NCBI GenBank assembly: GCA_009602735.1
Contig: WELA01009248.1
Coordinates: 1-64,000, forward strand
From: Mesotaenium endlicherianum
Taxonomy: Eukaryota > Streptophyta > Zygnematophyceae > Zygnematales > Mesotaeniaceae
Length of the DNA: 64,000 bases
Direction of reading: 5' to 3'
The stretch's first letter is position 1. Each line of letters opens with the position of its first letter. Below the pieces are notes generated by a model. That model did not search any database. It was not told the DNA's origin and saw only the letters and a list, made by a program, of their open reading frames with translations. Positions 8,596-16,255 of this stretch are shown in pieces. The translations under genes and the position numbers were made by a program.

Positions 8596-9476
8596 GCGCG
8601 CTTTCTGTTTACCAGGTACACTCCGGCAAAGATCAATGCAGTTGCTGCGGCTTTTATCAAAGTAAAATGATCTCCCAGGAAAAGAATGGAAACAATAGCC
8701 GCAAAAACAGGTTGCGTATAGATATAGCTCCCTGTAGCAGATGGCCCGATGATGGAAAGCGCATACACGCTCATCAAATAACCAAGGAAAGTGCCTGCAA
8801 CTCCCACAAAGCCCAATGCCAGCCAATGACTTGCATGAAATGCCTGCCAGTTGGTATGCACAAATGGTCCCCATCCTATAGGCAAAATGCCCAGCGCACC
8901 TATTGTAAGTACCCACCTGGTAACATGCAGTGCGCTGTATGATTGCATCAATGGTTTTGCCAGCACCAAGTAAAAAGCATAAGCGATAGCTGCCATCAGC
9001 GCCAACATATCTCCCAGCATATTATTTGTATTGTTGCCGGTGGTATCCTTGATCATAATCAGTATAGCAGCGCCACTGATACCGCAGGCGAGTCCTGCTA
9101 ACCTGGTCAGGTTCATTTTTTCTTTCAGCAACCAAACAGCGAAGATGCTGATGAAAATGGGTGTTCCCAGGGAAAGCATGGCGCCATGAAAAGAAGAGGT
9201 CATGGAAAGCCCTTTGATCAAACAGACCTGGTTCAGTGTAATGCCGGTGAGGCCGCAGAGAATAAAACGGAGGATGTCTTTTTTCTGAATGCCGGCGGTA
9301 CCGGGCTTCATGAGAAACAATGACCAGAACAGCGAAACGCTTACCAACACCCTTACCACATTTACCGCAAGGGGTTGTATATAAGACGGTGTAACGTATT
9401 TGATAATGGCATAATTAATACCGAAAATAAAATTGGCTCCCAATCCGGCCAGGTGCGCTTTGGTGTTCTTGGTCAT
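8592..9476 (-). CDS. EamA/DMT-family transporter
   Basis: A 294-residue inner-membrane protein with ten predicted helices in two repeats of five, the drug/metabolite transporter pattern of the EamA domain. The halves start at about residues 8 and 150 (DMLALMAAIAYAFYLVLAKPLM). The N-terminal GANFIFGINYAIIKY and the end of the first repeat (AAILIMIKD) fit the family. Substrate cannot be predicted from sequence; relatives export amino acids or metabolites. It overlaps the convergent SixA-like gene by four bases at the stop codons and lies 31 bases downstream of the glycosyltransferase-like gene, possibly in one transcript. Confidence 0.88.
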   Translation of the reverse strand: MTKNTKAHLAGLGANFIFGINYAIIKYVTPSYIQPLAVNVVRVLVSVSLFWSLFLMKPGTAGIQKKDILRFILCGLTGITLNQVCLIKGLSMTSSFHGAMLSLGTPIFISIFAVWLLKEKMNLTRLAGLACGISGAAILIMIKDTTGNNTNNMLGDMLALMAAIAYAFYLVLAKPLMQSYSALHVTRWVLTIGALGILPIGWGPFVHTNWQAFHASHWLALGFVGVAGTFLGYLMSVYALSIIGPSATGSYIYTQPVFAAIVSILFLGDHFTLIKAAATALIFAGVYLVNRKRA

Positions 9477-9507
9477 CGCTCCGGTAAAATTAATCTCTGC
9501 GATTGAT

Positions 9508-10593
9508 TTAAAGAGCCGTTTTCAAAAGGTCTGGCAGATCTTTTTCGCAGAACCTGCGCAATACCGGCCATTGATAAGGAAAAGCCGCTGATGCACGGAG
9601 AGCATCAGGCAAGCGAAAATCTGTTTGTTTTTCACTGTAGGCGTATTGCTTCTCTTTCAACAACCCGGCCAGGTATTCCTGTTCTGTTTGACCAGGTGTG
9701 GGAATCAGTATCGATTTTTTTTGCAAGACCATCAGCTCCATGATGGTGGTATAACCGCTCCTGCATATAATCACGTCGCTTTGTAAGATAGCGGCTTGCA
9801 ATTCGGCGGTAGACAGGTGATTTTCTATCCTCACGCCATTGATCAGCGACAATTTTTCATTGCTACCCGGTTTTCCGCGAACCAGCAGTGTTTCGCCGCT
9901 GAGGTCTGTTAGTCCCGGCAGGATCTGTTGTTCCAGCAGGCTGCGCTGGGGTTCGGGGCCCGACAAAAGGATGCAGCGATCATACCTGTGTTCTGTCTCC
10001 GCCGGCTCAAAGCGGGTAAGCAGGCCAATATAATGAACGGGTATCCGGGGAAGTTGGCGGGGGTGGGATAAACTGCCACTTACATTGTTCTCCGAACCAT
10101 CATCCGGCACCCAGCAAACTTTGAACCGTTCAATATAATGGTAGTTGATCTTTTGTATCAGCGATTCCAGCCAGTTATAAGGCGCTTTGATCCGCAACTG
10201 GTGCGTCATGAACACGCAGGGTACGCGATTACTATAAAGGCCATACCGGTTATCAGCTATCACCAGGTCTATCGCATGCGTTTCAACAACCTGTTCCAAC
10301 CACCGGTGTTCCCGTGCAATGGTTTGCAATAACCCTGGCAGTTGCGCAAGCAGTTTAAATGGCAACCAGCTCATTTTCCTGCTGTACCGCACACGATAGC
10401 CTTTGAGTGGGAGCATCGTCAGTTCCGGGAATTCTTTCTCCAACAGCACTCTTTGTGCGCCTTCCGCTGCTATGAATACCTTAAAACCCTGCTTGTTCAA
10501 TGCATCAATGATGGGTATGCAACGGGTAGCATGTCCCAGGCCCCAATCGAGCGGGGCCACCAAAACCCGTTGTATGTTAAAAATTCCCGGCAC
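9508..10593 (-). CDS. MurG-like glycosyltransferase family protein
   Basis: A protein of 361 residues with a GT-B-type layout. The N-terminal domain begins with VLVAPLDWGLGHATRCIPI, a glycine-rich loop shared with MurG and related transferases. The C-terminal domain has LLSGPEPQRS near residue 210 and a nucleotide-sugar-binding region ICRSGYTTIMELMVLQKKSILIP near 275-297, followed by a Q-E pair (GQTEQEYLA). No signal peptide or clear membrane helix is visible, so it is probably cytoplasmic or peripheral. The acceptor and sugar are unknown. It is transcribed toward the EamA gene and starts about 54 bases from the small lipoprotein gene on the other strand. Confidence 0.75.
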   Translation of the reverse strand: MPGIFNIQRVLVAPLDWGLGHATRCIPIIDALNKQGFKVFIAAEGAQRVLLEKEFPELTMLPLKGYRVRYSRKMSWLPFKLLAQLPGLLQTIAREHRWLEQVVETHAIDLVIADNRYGLYSNRVPCVFMTHQLRIKAPYNWLESLIQKINYHYIERFKVCWVPDDGSENNVSGSLSHPRQLPRIPVHYIGLLTRFEPAETEHRYDRCILLSGPEPQRSLLEQQILPGLTDLSGETLLVRGKPGSNEKLSLINGVRIENHLSTAELQAAILQSDVIICRSGYTTIMELMVLQKKSILIPTPGQTEQEYLAGLLKEKQYAYSEKQTDFRLPDALRASAAFPYQWPVLRRFCEKDLPDLLKTAL

Positions 10594-10647
10594 GCTGTCC
10601 GATTTGATTTATTTTAAACTGTAAAGTAGTAATTTAGATGTCAGATT

Positions 10648-10770
10648 ATGCAAAGGAAAATAAACCGGTTATTCATTTTACTGTTATTGATAACGGCGAT
10701 GGGCTCATGCGGTGTATTCAATAAAAACAAGAAACCCGCATTTTGTGGTTGCCCTTCCGCACACAGGTAA
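10648..10770 (+). CDS. Small lipoprotein, 40 residues, with a C-terminal CGCP motif
   Basis: An open frame of 40 codons from ATG 10648 to TAA 10770. The peptide starts MQRKINRLFILLLLI, a signal with basic start and hydrophobic core, followed by a lipobox-like MGSC that would be cleaved before the cysteine. The mature peptide would be only about 20 residues, GVFNKNKKPAFCGCPSAHR after the lipid-bearing Cys. The paired cysteines in CGCP could bind a metal or form a disulfide. Similar tiny lipoproteins with a C-x-C-P end occur in this phylum, as far as I know without a function. It lies 12 bases before the next gene and may share its transcript. Confidence 0.6.
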   Translation: MQRKINRLFILLLLITAMGSCGVFNKNKKPAFCGCPSAHR

Positions 10771-10782
10771 TCAGCGTGATTA

Positions 10783-11037
10783 ATGAAAAGCGTCAACAGA
10801 GATATCCTTGTCCTGACCAATCAGTCGCACCTCAGCCGGCAAGAACTGGAGTTGCACGTTGCACAATTGAACGCGCTTTTATATCATGTAGAAAGCTGGA
10901 ATAATTTCTGCACTGCTAACGAGATCATTGATATCAACCATCGGCGCATCCTTTGCAAACCACACCTGATTCAAAAAGCCATCCGGGATACCATTGCTGT
11001 TGATAAACCCTTTGTGTTCATAAACAATAAAAACTGA
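10783..11037 (+). CDS. Uncharacterised 84-residue protein
   Basis: A short soluble protein I do not recognise. It is mixed in composition, begins MKSVNRDILVLTNQSHLSRQ and seems mostly helical up to about residue 50 (ELELHVAQLNALLYHVESWNNFC), with a basic stretch (NHRRILCKPHLIQKAIRDT) afterwards. There is no signal peptide. Support for being real is its position 12 bases after the small lipoprotein gene in the same direction and the neat fit before the convergent aminotransferase, whose stop lies two bases from this one. Function is unknown. Confidence 0.5.
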   Translation: MKSVNRDILVLTNQSHLSRQELELHVAQLNALLYHVESWNNFCTANEIIDINHRRILCKPHLIQKAIRDTIAVDKPFVFINNKN

Positions 11038-11039
11038 AC

Positions 11040-12305
11040 TTACTTCAGCGCAGCAAGGGCTTTTTCCAGTTTTTCAAACACTTCCCCAATCTCTTCTTTC
11101 TTACAGGTTCCTACGCTCAGGCGATACCAGGGACTGTCGGCTCCTGCGCCAAATGCAGAAAAAGGAACCACCGCCAGTTTGGCTTCGTGCAGTATATAAG
11201 AAGTAACGTCTGACTGTTTTTGTAAAACAGCGCCCGCAGTTGTTGTTTTACCTGTAAGATTTATTTTAACGGTAAGATAAATCGCAGCCTGTGGTGCAAC
11301 AGCATCTACCGCGTATCCTTTTTCTTTCAGTGCAATGAACCCTGCATATATTTTTTGAAGCCGTTCATTGATCTCTGCTTTAAAATGAGCGAGATAATGA
11401 TCGATGGCTTCTTTCTCTCCCAGGAATTTCGCAACAGCGTTTTGCTCGGGCATGGGCGCCCATGCGCCGAGGTGACTCAGGATCGCTTTCATTTTTGCAA
11501 TAACGGAAGCGGGTCCCATAGACCAGCCCACGCGCACACCTGTTGCCGCAAATGCTTTTGAAATACCATCTACAAAAACAGTATAGGCTTTCATTTCGGG
11601 CCTCAACGTTATGGGGTTGTAATGCCGGGTATTACCAAAAGTCAGCGTCCAATACATCTGGTCGAACATCAGGTACAATTTCTTTTCGCCTGCAGCCCTT
11701 TGTTTGTTTTCTTCCAGCACCAAATCGCAGATCTCTTCCAGCGCCGTTTTGGTAAGGGTGGTACCGGTAGGGTTCTGCGGGGTGCAAATGCAAAGCAGCG
11801 CTGCACCTTTGATATGGGGTTTGATATCGGCCGCCGTAGGCATGAAATCATTCTCGGGATGGCATTCGATCACACAATGCTCGCCGGCCGTCATATGGGC
11901 ATAGTGATTGTTATTCCAGGAAGGAACGCCATAGATCACTTTATCGCCTTTGTCTACAATCGCCCTGAAAATGGTATAGATCAATGGCCTGCCGCCCGAA
12001 GCTACCTGTATTTCCTGCTCGGTATAATCAAGCCCTTCACGTTCTTTCAAAAACAAACTCACCGCCTTGCGCAGGTCCAGTATCCCTTCCGCTGCAGGAT
12101 AGTTGGTGTAGTGTTCCTTGTAGCAGCGGATGATCTCTGCTTCCAGTGCTGCCGGAATGGGAAAGATAGCCGGGTCGAAGTCCCCGATGGTAAAATTGTA
12201 AATTTTTTCGCCTGCCCTGATCCTTTCGCTGATGGCATTGCCCAGCTTCACGATCTCACTGCCGATGAGTGTCTCTGCAAGGTGGCTCAGTTTCGGTTGA
12301 TTCAT
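11040..12305 (-). CDS. PLP-dependent class I/II aminotransferase
   Basis: A cytoplasmic fold-type I enzyme of about 421 residues. Family motifs in order are YNFTIGDFDP near residue 38, NYPAAEGILDLRKAV, the substrate-site NPTGTTL near 181, FDQMYWTLTF near 216 and the PLP lysine in SKAFAATGVRVGW near 254. A conserved arginine near the C-terminus (PWYRLSVG) would bind the substrate carboxylate. The reaction is amino transfer between an amino acid and a 2-oxo acid; aspartate is the likeliest donor by family, but the exact substrate is not certain. Start at ATG 12305 (MNQPKLSHLAET); ATG 12314 adds three residues. It converges on the 84-residue gene. Confidence 0.88.
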   Translation of the reverse strand: MNQPKLSHLAETLIGSEIVKLGNAISERIRAGEKIYNFTIGDFDPAIFPIPAALEAEIIRCYKEHYTNYPAAEGILDLRKAVSLFLKEREGLDYTEQEIQVASGGRPLIYTIFRAIVDKGDKVIYGVPSWNNNHYAHMTAGEHCVIECHPENDFMPTAADIKPHIKGAALLCICTPQNPTGTTLTKTALEEICDLVLEENKQRAAGEKKLYLMFDQMYWTLTFGNTRHYNPITLRPEMKAYTVFVDGISKAFAATGVRVGWSMGPASVIAKMKAILSHLGAWAPMPEQNAVAKFLGEKEAIDHYLAHFKAEINERLQKIYAGFIALKEKGYAVDAVAPQAAIYLTVKINLTGKTTTAGAVLQKQSDVTSYILHEAKLAVVPFSAFGAGADSPWYRLSVGTCKKEEIGEVFEKLEKALAALK

Positions 12306-12363
12306 ACATATCATTTAAAATGTGCCCGCACGCAAAGTAACTCATTATTTATGCACCATCGTT

Positions 12364-12924
12364 TTACTCGGATTTCTTTTTCTCGGTATAGTGCTTCTCC
12401 GCTTCTTTCGCCTTTTCAAAGTCAAGCACCACGCCATTGATACAATAACGAAGACCGGTGGGCGGGGGACCATCTTCAAACACATGGCCCAGGTGCGCTT
12501 TGCAGCGGCCGCATTCCACTTCGGTACGGCTCATACCCAGGCTATTATCCGGTAAATAAATAACGGAACTTTTGCTGATGGGCTCGTAAAAACTCGGCCA
12601 TCCGCAACCACTTTCGAATTTGGTATCGCTTTTAAACAGCGCATTGCCACATGCCGCGCAGTAATAAGTGCCCGCTTCTTTCAGGTTTTCAAACTTGCTG
12701 CTCCAGGGTCGCTCAGTACCCTTTTGCCTCGCGATATAATATACTTCGGGTGATAATACGCGTTTCCAATCTTCATCTTTCATCACCGCTTTACCTGTAT
12801 CTGTTCTCGAATAAACAGGGTTATCGTTTTTCTTGTGCTGGTCCATATCGGTCTTTTGATTGTTTTGAGAATAACAACCTTGCCCCAACAAGCAGGCCAA
12901 AGTCAATGAAAATATCCATTTCAT
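12364..12924 (-). CDS. msrB: Peptide-methionine (R)-S-oxide reductase, exported
   Basis: An exported MsrB of about 186 residues. It repairs methionine-R-sulfoxide in proteins. From the chosen start the sequence MKWIFSLTLACLLGQGC is a lipoprotein-type signal with Cys17 as the likely lipid anchor, so the enzyme should be in the periplasm or on the membrane. The structural zinc site is formed by CAAC and CGRC. The catalytic cysteine is in RYCINGVVL near the end; most relatives have a serine where glycine follows the asparagine. The SGCGWPSF block is conserved. An upstream ATG at 12960 would put twelve extra residues before the signal, so I prefer 12924. Confidence 0.92.
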   Translation of the reverse strand: MKWIFSLTLACLLGQGCYSQNNQKTDMDQHKKNDNPVYSRTDTGKAVMKDEDWKRVLSPEVYYIARQKGTERPWSSKFENLKEAGTYYCAACGNALFKSDTKFESGCGWPSFYEPISKSSVIYLPDNSLGMSRTEVECGRCKAHLGHVFEDGPPPTGLRYCINGVVLDFEKAKEAEKHYTEKKKSE

Positions 12925-13069
12925 TTGATGTGAATTTGATACGTTAAAGTTACGAGTCATGCCCCGTTATGGTTTACTCCTGTGTACAAACAATCGTTTG
13001 TTTCACGCCAGGATTCAGTCTTTTCAAAGGTTTTCGTGATCTGTTAAACATTTTTTAAAACACACATAC

Positions 13070-13077
13070 TATCTTTG
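13070..13077 (+). promoter_or_regulatory. -7 box upstream of adk
   Basis: TATCTTTG fits the Bacteroidota -7 consensus TAnnTTTG, 25 bases before the adk ATG. A matching -33 element is not clear. Confidence 0.55.
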
Positions 13078-13102
13078 CTCCTCACTCAAGGTTAGCACTT
13101 AC

Positions 13103-13681
13103 ATGTTTAATATTATTTTGTTCGGTCCTCCCGGAAGCGGAAAAGGTACACAAAGTGAAAAACTGATCGCTGCTTATGGATTGAAACATTTGTCAACCGG
13201 AGATCTGTTGAGAAGTGAAATTGCCGGCGCCACTCCATTGGGACTGGAAGCCAAAAAATTCATGGACAGAGGGGAACTGGTACCGGATGAAGTGGTCATT
13301 GGCATGATCAGCGCAGCGCTGGACAATAATCCCCAGGCCAAAGGCTTTCTTTTCGACGGTTTTCCCCGCACCAGGGCGCAAAGTGAGGCCCTTGATCAGC
13401 TATTGACGCAAAAACACACTTCTATTGGTGTGGTACTGGCGCTCGAAGTAGGTGAGGAAGAGCTGGTTAAGCGTTTACTCCACAGGGGACTTACCAGCGG
13501 CAGAAGCGATGATAACAACGAAACCGTGGTCCGGGCCCGGATCGTAGAATACCATAAAAAGACTTCCGCAGTAGCCGATTATTACCAGGCTTTTGATAAA
13601 GTGGTGAAAATCAAGGGAGAAGGAACTGTAGAACAAATATTTGACGCTCTTTGCAGCGAAATTAACAAACGGTTGTCTTAA
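13103..13681 (+). CDS. adk: Adenylate kinase, short form
   Basis: A cytoplasmic enzyme of 192 residues that interconverts ATP plus AMP with two ADP. The P-loop GPPGSGKGTQ is at residues 8-17, the AMP-binding LSTGDLLR near 32-39, and the GFLFDGFPRT motif near 80-89. Residues after the RLLHRGLTSGRSDDN segment pass directly to the C-terminal arginines, so this is the short type without the zinc-binding LID insertion. A strong -7 box stands upstream and a rho-independent terminator 40 bases downstream, so it looks monocistronic. Confidence 0.96.
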   Translation: MFNIILFGPPGSGKGTQSEKLIAAYGLKHLSTGDLLRSEIAGATPLGLEAKKFMDRGELVPDEVVIGMISAALDNNPQAKGFLFDGFPRTRAQSEALDQLLTQKHTSIGVVLALEVGEEELVKRLLHRGLTSGRSDDNNETVVRARIVEYHKKTSAVADYYQAFDKVVKIKGEGTVEQIFDALCSEINKRLS

Positions 13682-13718
13682 ATATAACAAATGGTTTAAA
13701 CAACCAATAACCAACTGC

Positions 13719-13754
13719 AATCCCGCCAAGTACCCTATGGCGGGATTTTTTTTG
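13719..13754 (+). terminator. Rho-independent terminator after adk
   Basis: AATCCCGCCA at 13719-13728 pairs perfectly with TGGCGGGATT at 13738-13747 around a nine-base loop, followed by a run of T. Confidence 0.9.
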
Positions 13755-13815
13755 TAATATCTGAACGATTTGTTAAAGGAAAACCCGTATTTTCCTTTTT
13801 TCCCGGTTTCAGCCT

Positions 13816-13823
13816 TATTTTTG
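13816..13823 (+). promoter_or_regulatory. -7 box upstream of the L,D-transpeptidase gene
   Basis: TATTTTTG matches TAnnTTTG and lies about 95 bases before the start codon, leaving a fairly long leader. Confidence 0.5.
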
Positions 13824-13917
13824 CACGCCTTTGGGGCTATAAATAACCACTACCCGTTTTCGAACAATTCTACTTAGTTCATCTTTTATTCATTCACCGA
13901 TCAAACGTTGTAATTGC

Positions 13918-14667
13918 ATGGGTAGATCATTCATCCGGTCTTTCGGGGTATTTGTGTTGATTATTTCGGCCTCCCTGGCCTTTATGAGTTTTGTTGTTGC
14001 AAACAGCAGCGGCAGTCCGCTTCCGGTATCCGCTCCAGATACGGTTCCGGTTATTCAATTCACGGCAAACGAAGGAGATGCCCGGCTTTCCCTTTACGAA
14101 AAGCTGGCGCTCGATTCACTGGGTCTCTCACACGAAGCATTTGAATATGCTTTGAAAGGGCATGACCAGCTACAGAGCGATGGAAAAATTGAAAAGGACA
14201 ACCTGCTTTCGATCATCGACTTTTCCCTTCCTTCCGGTAAAAAACGGCTTTTTGTTATCGACCTGGAATCGGAAGAGCTTTTGTTCAATACCTACGTAGC
14301 ACATGGCAGGAATTCTGGTAAAGACATTGCCACCAAATTCTCTAACAAACCCAACAGTTTCAAAAGCAGTCTCGGGTTTTATGTAACCGGCGATACCTAT
14401 ACCGGCAAACATGGCTACTCTATGCGTCTCAACGGTGAAGAATCCGGTATCAACGACAGAGCAGAGGGCAGGGGCATTGTAATGCACAGCGCCGCTTATG
14501 CCAATGAAAATTCCATAGAAGAACGTGGCTTCATTGGCCGCAGCCTGGGTTGCCCGGCCATTCCGAAAAATGTACACCGGCAGATCATTGAAACCATCTG
14601 CCACGGAAGTTGTTTATTTATGTACAGTCCGGATGCTTATTATTTAAGTCATTCAAAACTGATTTGA
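13918..14667 (+). CDS. Murein L,D-transpeptidase catalytic domain family protein
   Basis: An exported protein of 249 residues. Residues 1-28 form a signal or anchor helix (SFGVFVLIISASLAFMSFVVA). The C-terminal part has the YkuD-like core: VIDLESEELLFNTYVAHG near 120, a histidine in GIVMHSAAYAN near 184, and the catalytic cysteine in GRSLGCPAIP near 212. The family forms or edits 3-3 cross-links in peptidoglycan or attaches proteins to it; which of these applies here is unknown. It has its own -7 box and ends at a bidirectional terminator shared with the OmpA-family gene. Confidence 0.85.
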   Translation: MGRSFIRSFGVFVLIISASLAFMSFVVANSSGSPLPVSAPDTVPVIQFTANEGDARLSLYEKLALDSLGLSHEAFEYALKGHDQLQSDGKIEKDNLLSIIDFSLPSGKKRLFVIDLESEELLFNTYVAHGRNSGKDIATKFSNKPNSFKSSLGFYVTGDTYTGKHGYSMRLNGEESGINDRAEGRGIVMHSAAYANENSIEERGFIGRSLGCPAIPKNVHRQIIETICHGSCLFMYSPDAYYLSHSKLI

Positions 14668-14681
14668 TAAATCACTGAAAT

Positions 14682-14720
14682 AAAAAGCCTCCCGCAACAC
14701 AATTACGGGAGGCTTTTTTA
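14682..14720. terminator. Bidirectional rho-independent terminator
   Basis: AAAAAGCCTCCCG at 14682-14694 pairs with CGGGAGGCTTTTT at 14706-14718. The A and T runs on either side let it serve both the transpeptidase gene and the convergent OmpA-family gene. Confidence 0.92.
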
Positions 14721-14732
14721 TAGCGGAACAAT

Positions 14733-15620
14733 TTATTTTTTCGTCTCCAGTAATTTAAAGAACTGGTCGAGTTGCGGAAGAATAACAATCCTTGTTCTGC
14801 GGTTAGCAGCACGTCCTCCGGCGGTGTTGTTATCTGCAAGAGGCAGGTATTCACTTCTTCCTGCTGCAGTCATGCGCTTGGGATCGAGACCATAGGTATT
14901 TTGCAGGATGCGCACCACGCTGGTAGCGCGTTTTACGCTGAGGTCCCAGTTATCAACAATACCCGCGCTGTGAATAGGGTTTGAATCGGTATGGCCTTCC
15001 ACCATGAATTCGATCTCAGGCTGGTTCTGCAACACTTTGGCTACTTTGCCCAGTACTTCCTTCGCTCTTTCCGTAACATCATAGCTGGCGTTTTTGAAAA
15101 GGAGCTTGTCTGAAATATCTACATATACCACCCCTTTATCTACTTTGATATTAATGTCTTTGTCATCCAGGTTGCCGATGGCTCCCTTGAGATTCATCAC
15201 CAGCGCCATGGCAAGGGAATCCTTACGTGCAATAGAACCCTGGAGGTCTTTGATGTACATGTCTTTCGCCCCGATATTGTCCAATGATTTGCGGATGCTT
15301 TCTGCCTGTGCATTCGTTACCACCGACATATCCCTCAATTGGTTCAATACCGTATTATTGTTCTGTTTGAGGTAATCAATCTGTTTTTTGAGATCATCTA
15401 CCTGTCCATCTGTGTTTGTTTTCGCGGACTGCAATGCTGCATTTTTGTTGTTGGCTTTGTTCAGTTCGTCCTGCAATGCGCGGTATTTCGACTGCAGATC
15501 GAGGTAAGTACCGCTAAGCTGGTCGTACTTGGCTTGCGACTCTCTTAATTTTTTTGGACTCACACAGGAAAACAATACCGCTGAACTCAATAGCGCTGTT
15601 AAGTAAATCTTTACTTTCAT
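14733..15620 (-). CDS. OmpA-family lipoprotein
   Basis: A 295-residue cell-envelope protein. Residues 1-19 are a lipoprotein signal (LLSSAVLFSC, lipid on Cys19). Residues about 25-120 are heptad-rich (KYDQLSGTYLDLQSKYRALQ and onward), predicting a long coiled coil. The C-terminal domain from about 165 is OmpA-like: FKNASYDVTERAK, EFMVEGHTDSNPI, the WDLSVKRATSVVRIL block and NRRTRIVILP, with the Asp and Arg that bind peptidoglycan diaminopimelate. It probably links the outer membrane to the cell wall over a distance set by the coiled coil. It shares its terminator with the L,D-transpeptidase gene. Confidence 0.9.
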   Translation of the reverse strand: MKVKIYLTALLSSAVLFSCVSPKKLRESQAKYDQLSGTYLDLQSKYRALQDELNKANNKNAALQSAKTNTDGQVDDLKKQIDYLKQNNNTVLNQLRDMSVVTNAQAESIRKSLDNIGAKDMYIKDLQGSIARKDSLAMALVMNLKGAIGNLDDKDINIKVDKGVVYVDISDKLLFKNASYDVTERAKEVLGKVAKVLQNQPEIEFMVEGHTDSNPIHSAGIVDNWDLSVKRATSVVRILQNTYGLDPKRMTAAGRSEYLPLADNNTAGGRAANRRTRIVILPQLDQFFKLLETKK

Positions 15621-15729
15621 AATTGATGCTGTTAAAAATTAAACAATGACGGACTCCTAACGTTGGAGCCGCTAAAAAATTGTATCTGCGCCAGAGTGTA
15701 GAGGGGTAAAGAGGCGTAAAGGTAATAAA

Positions 15730-15765
15730 CAAAGCGCTCGCAAACTCAATGCTGTGGGCGCTTTG
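15730..15765 (-). terminator. Possible terminator after the 131-residue lipoprotein gene
   Basis: CAAAGCGC (15730-15737) pairs with GCGCTTTG (15758-15765) across a 20-base loop; on the minus strand TTTGTTTATT follows. The loop is long, so confidence is moderate. Confidence 0.45.
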
Positions 15766-15791
15766 CTTTTATTAATCCGTTCTTAATAAAT

Positions 15792-16187
15792 TTATTTCCA
15801 AACCACGCGGAAGTTGCCGTTCCTGGTATTGGTTGATGTAGTAGCAGAAGTAACCGTTACCGCTACGGTACAAAATACTTGTCCCATTGGAAGCGGTGAA
15901 ACCGTTACGCTGTTCACAGCTGTAGACGAACTGAGGTCCTGCGTAAAAACAACCGTACTGTTGTCTTCTCTTTTCGCAGTGATATTGATCTTAACGCCGG
16001 CTGCGGGCATTCTGCTCAATACTTCTACCGTGAACTGGTAAGAACTGCTGGTAGAGGTGGCGGGGTTAGCCGTATTCAATTTTATATTCAGGTTTTCTTC
16101 CGATGGTGCTGTGTCGGGCCCTTTGCCACAAGAGATGAGACTGGTTATACAGAGAAGGAAACAGCATATAGTTAACAGCTTGCGCAT
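15792..16187 (-). CDS. Small predicted lipoprotein
   Basis: A protein of 131 residues that I do not recognise. The start MRKLLTICCFLLCITSLISC is a lipoprotein signal, with lipid likely on Cys20. The mature part is rich in Thr, Ser and Val with alternating strands (YQFTVEVLSRM, VKINITAKRED, QVFCTVAVTVTSAT), consistent with a single immunoglobulin-like beta-sandwich. It ends GNFRVVWK. It lies 68 bases upstream of the uvrB stop in the direction of transcription from uvrB and may be expressed from uvrB read-through or alone. Function is unknown. Confidence 0.7.
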   Translation of the reverse strand: MRKLLTICCFLLCITSLISCGKGPDTAPSEENLNIKLNTANPATSTSSSYQFTVEVLSRMPAAGVKINITAKREDNSTVVFTQDLSSSTAVNSVTVSPLPMGQVFCTVAVTVTSATTSTNTRNGNFRVVWK

Positions 16188-16255
16188 TACGGTTACTTTA
16201 TATTCGGTACAGGTTTTACACTGGCTAATATAAGATTATTCCTTCAATTCCGTCT

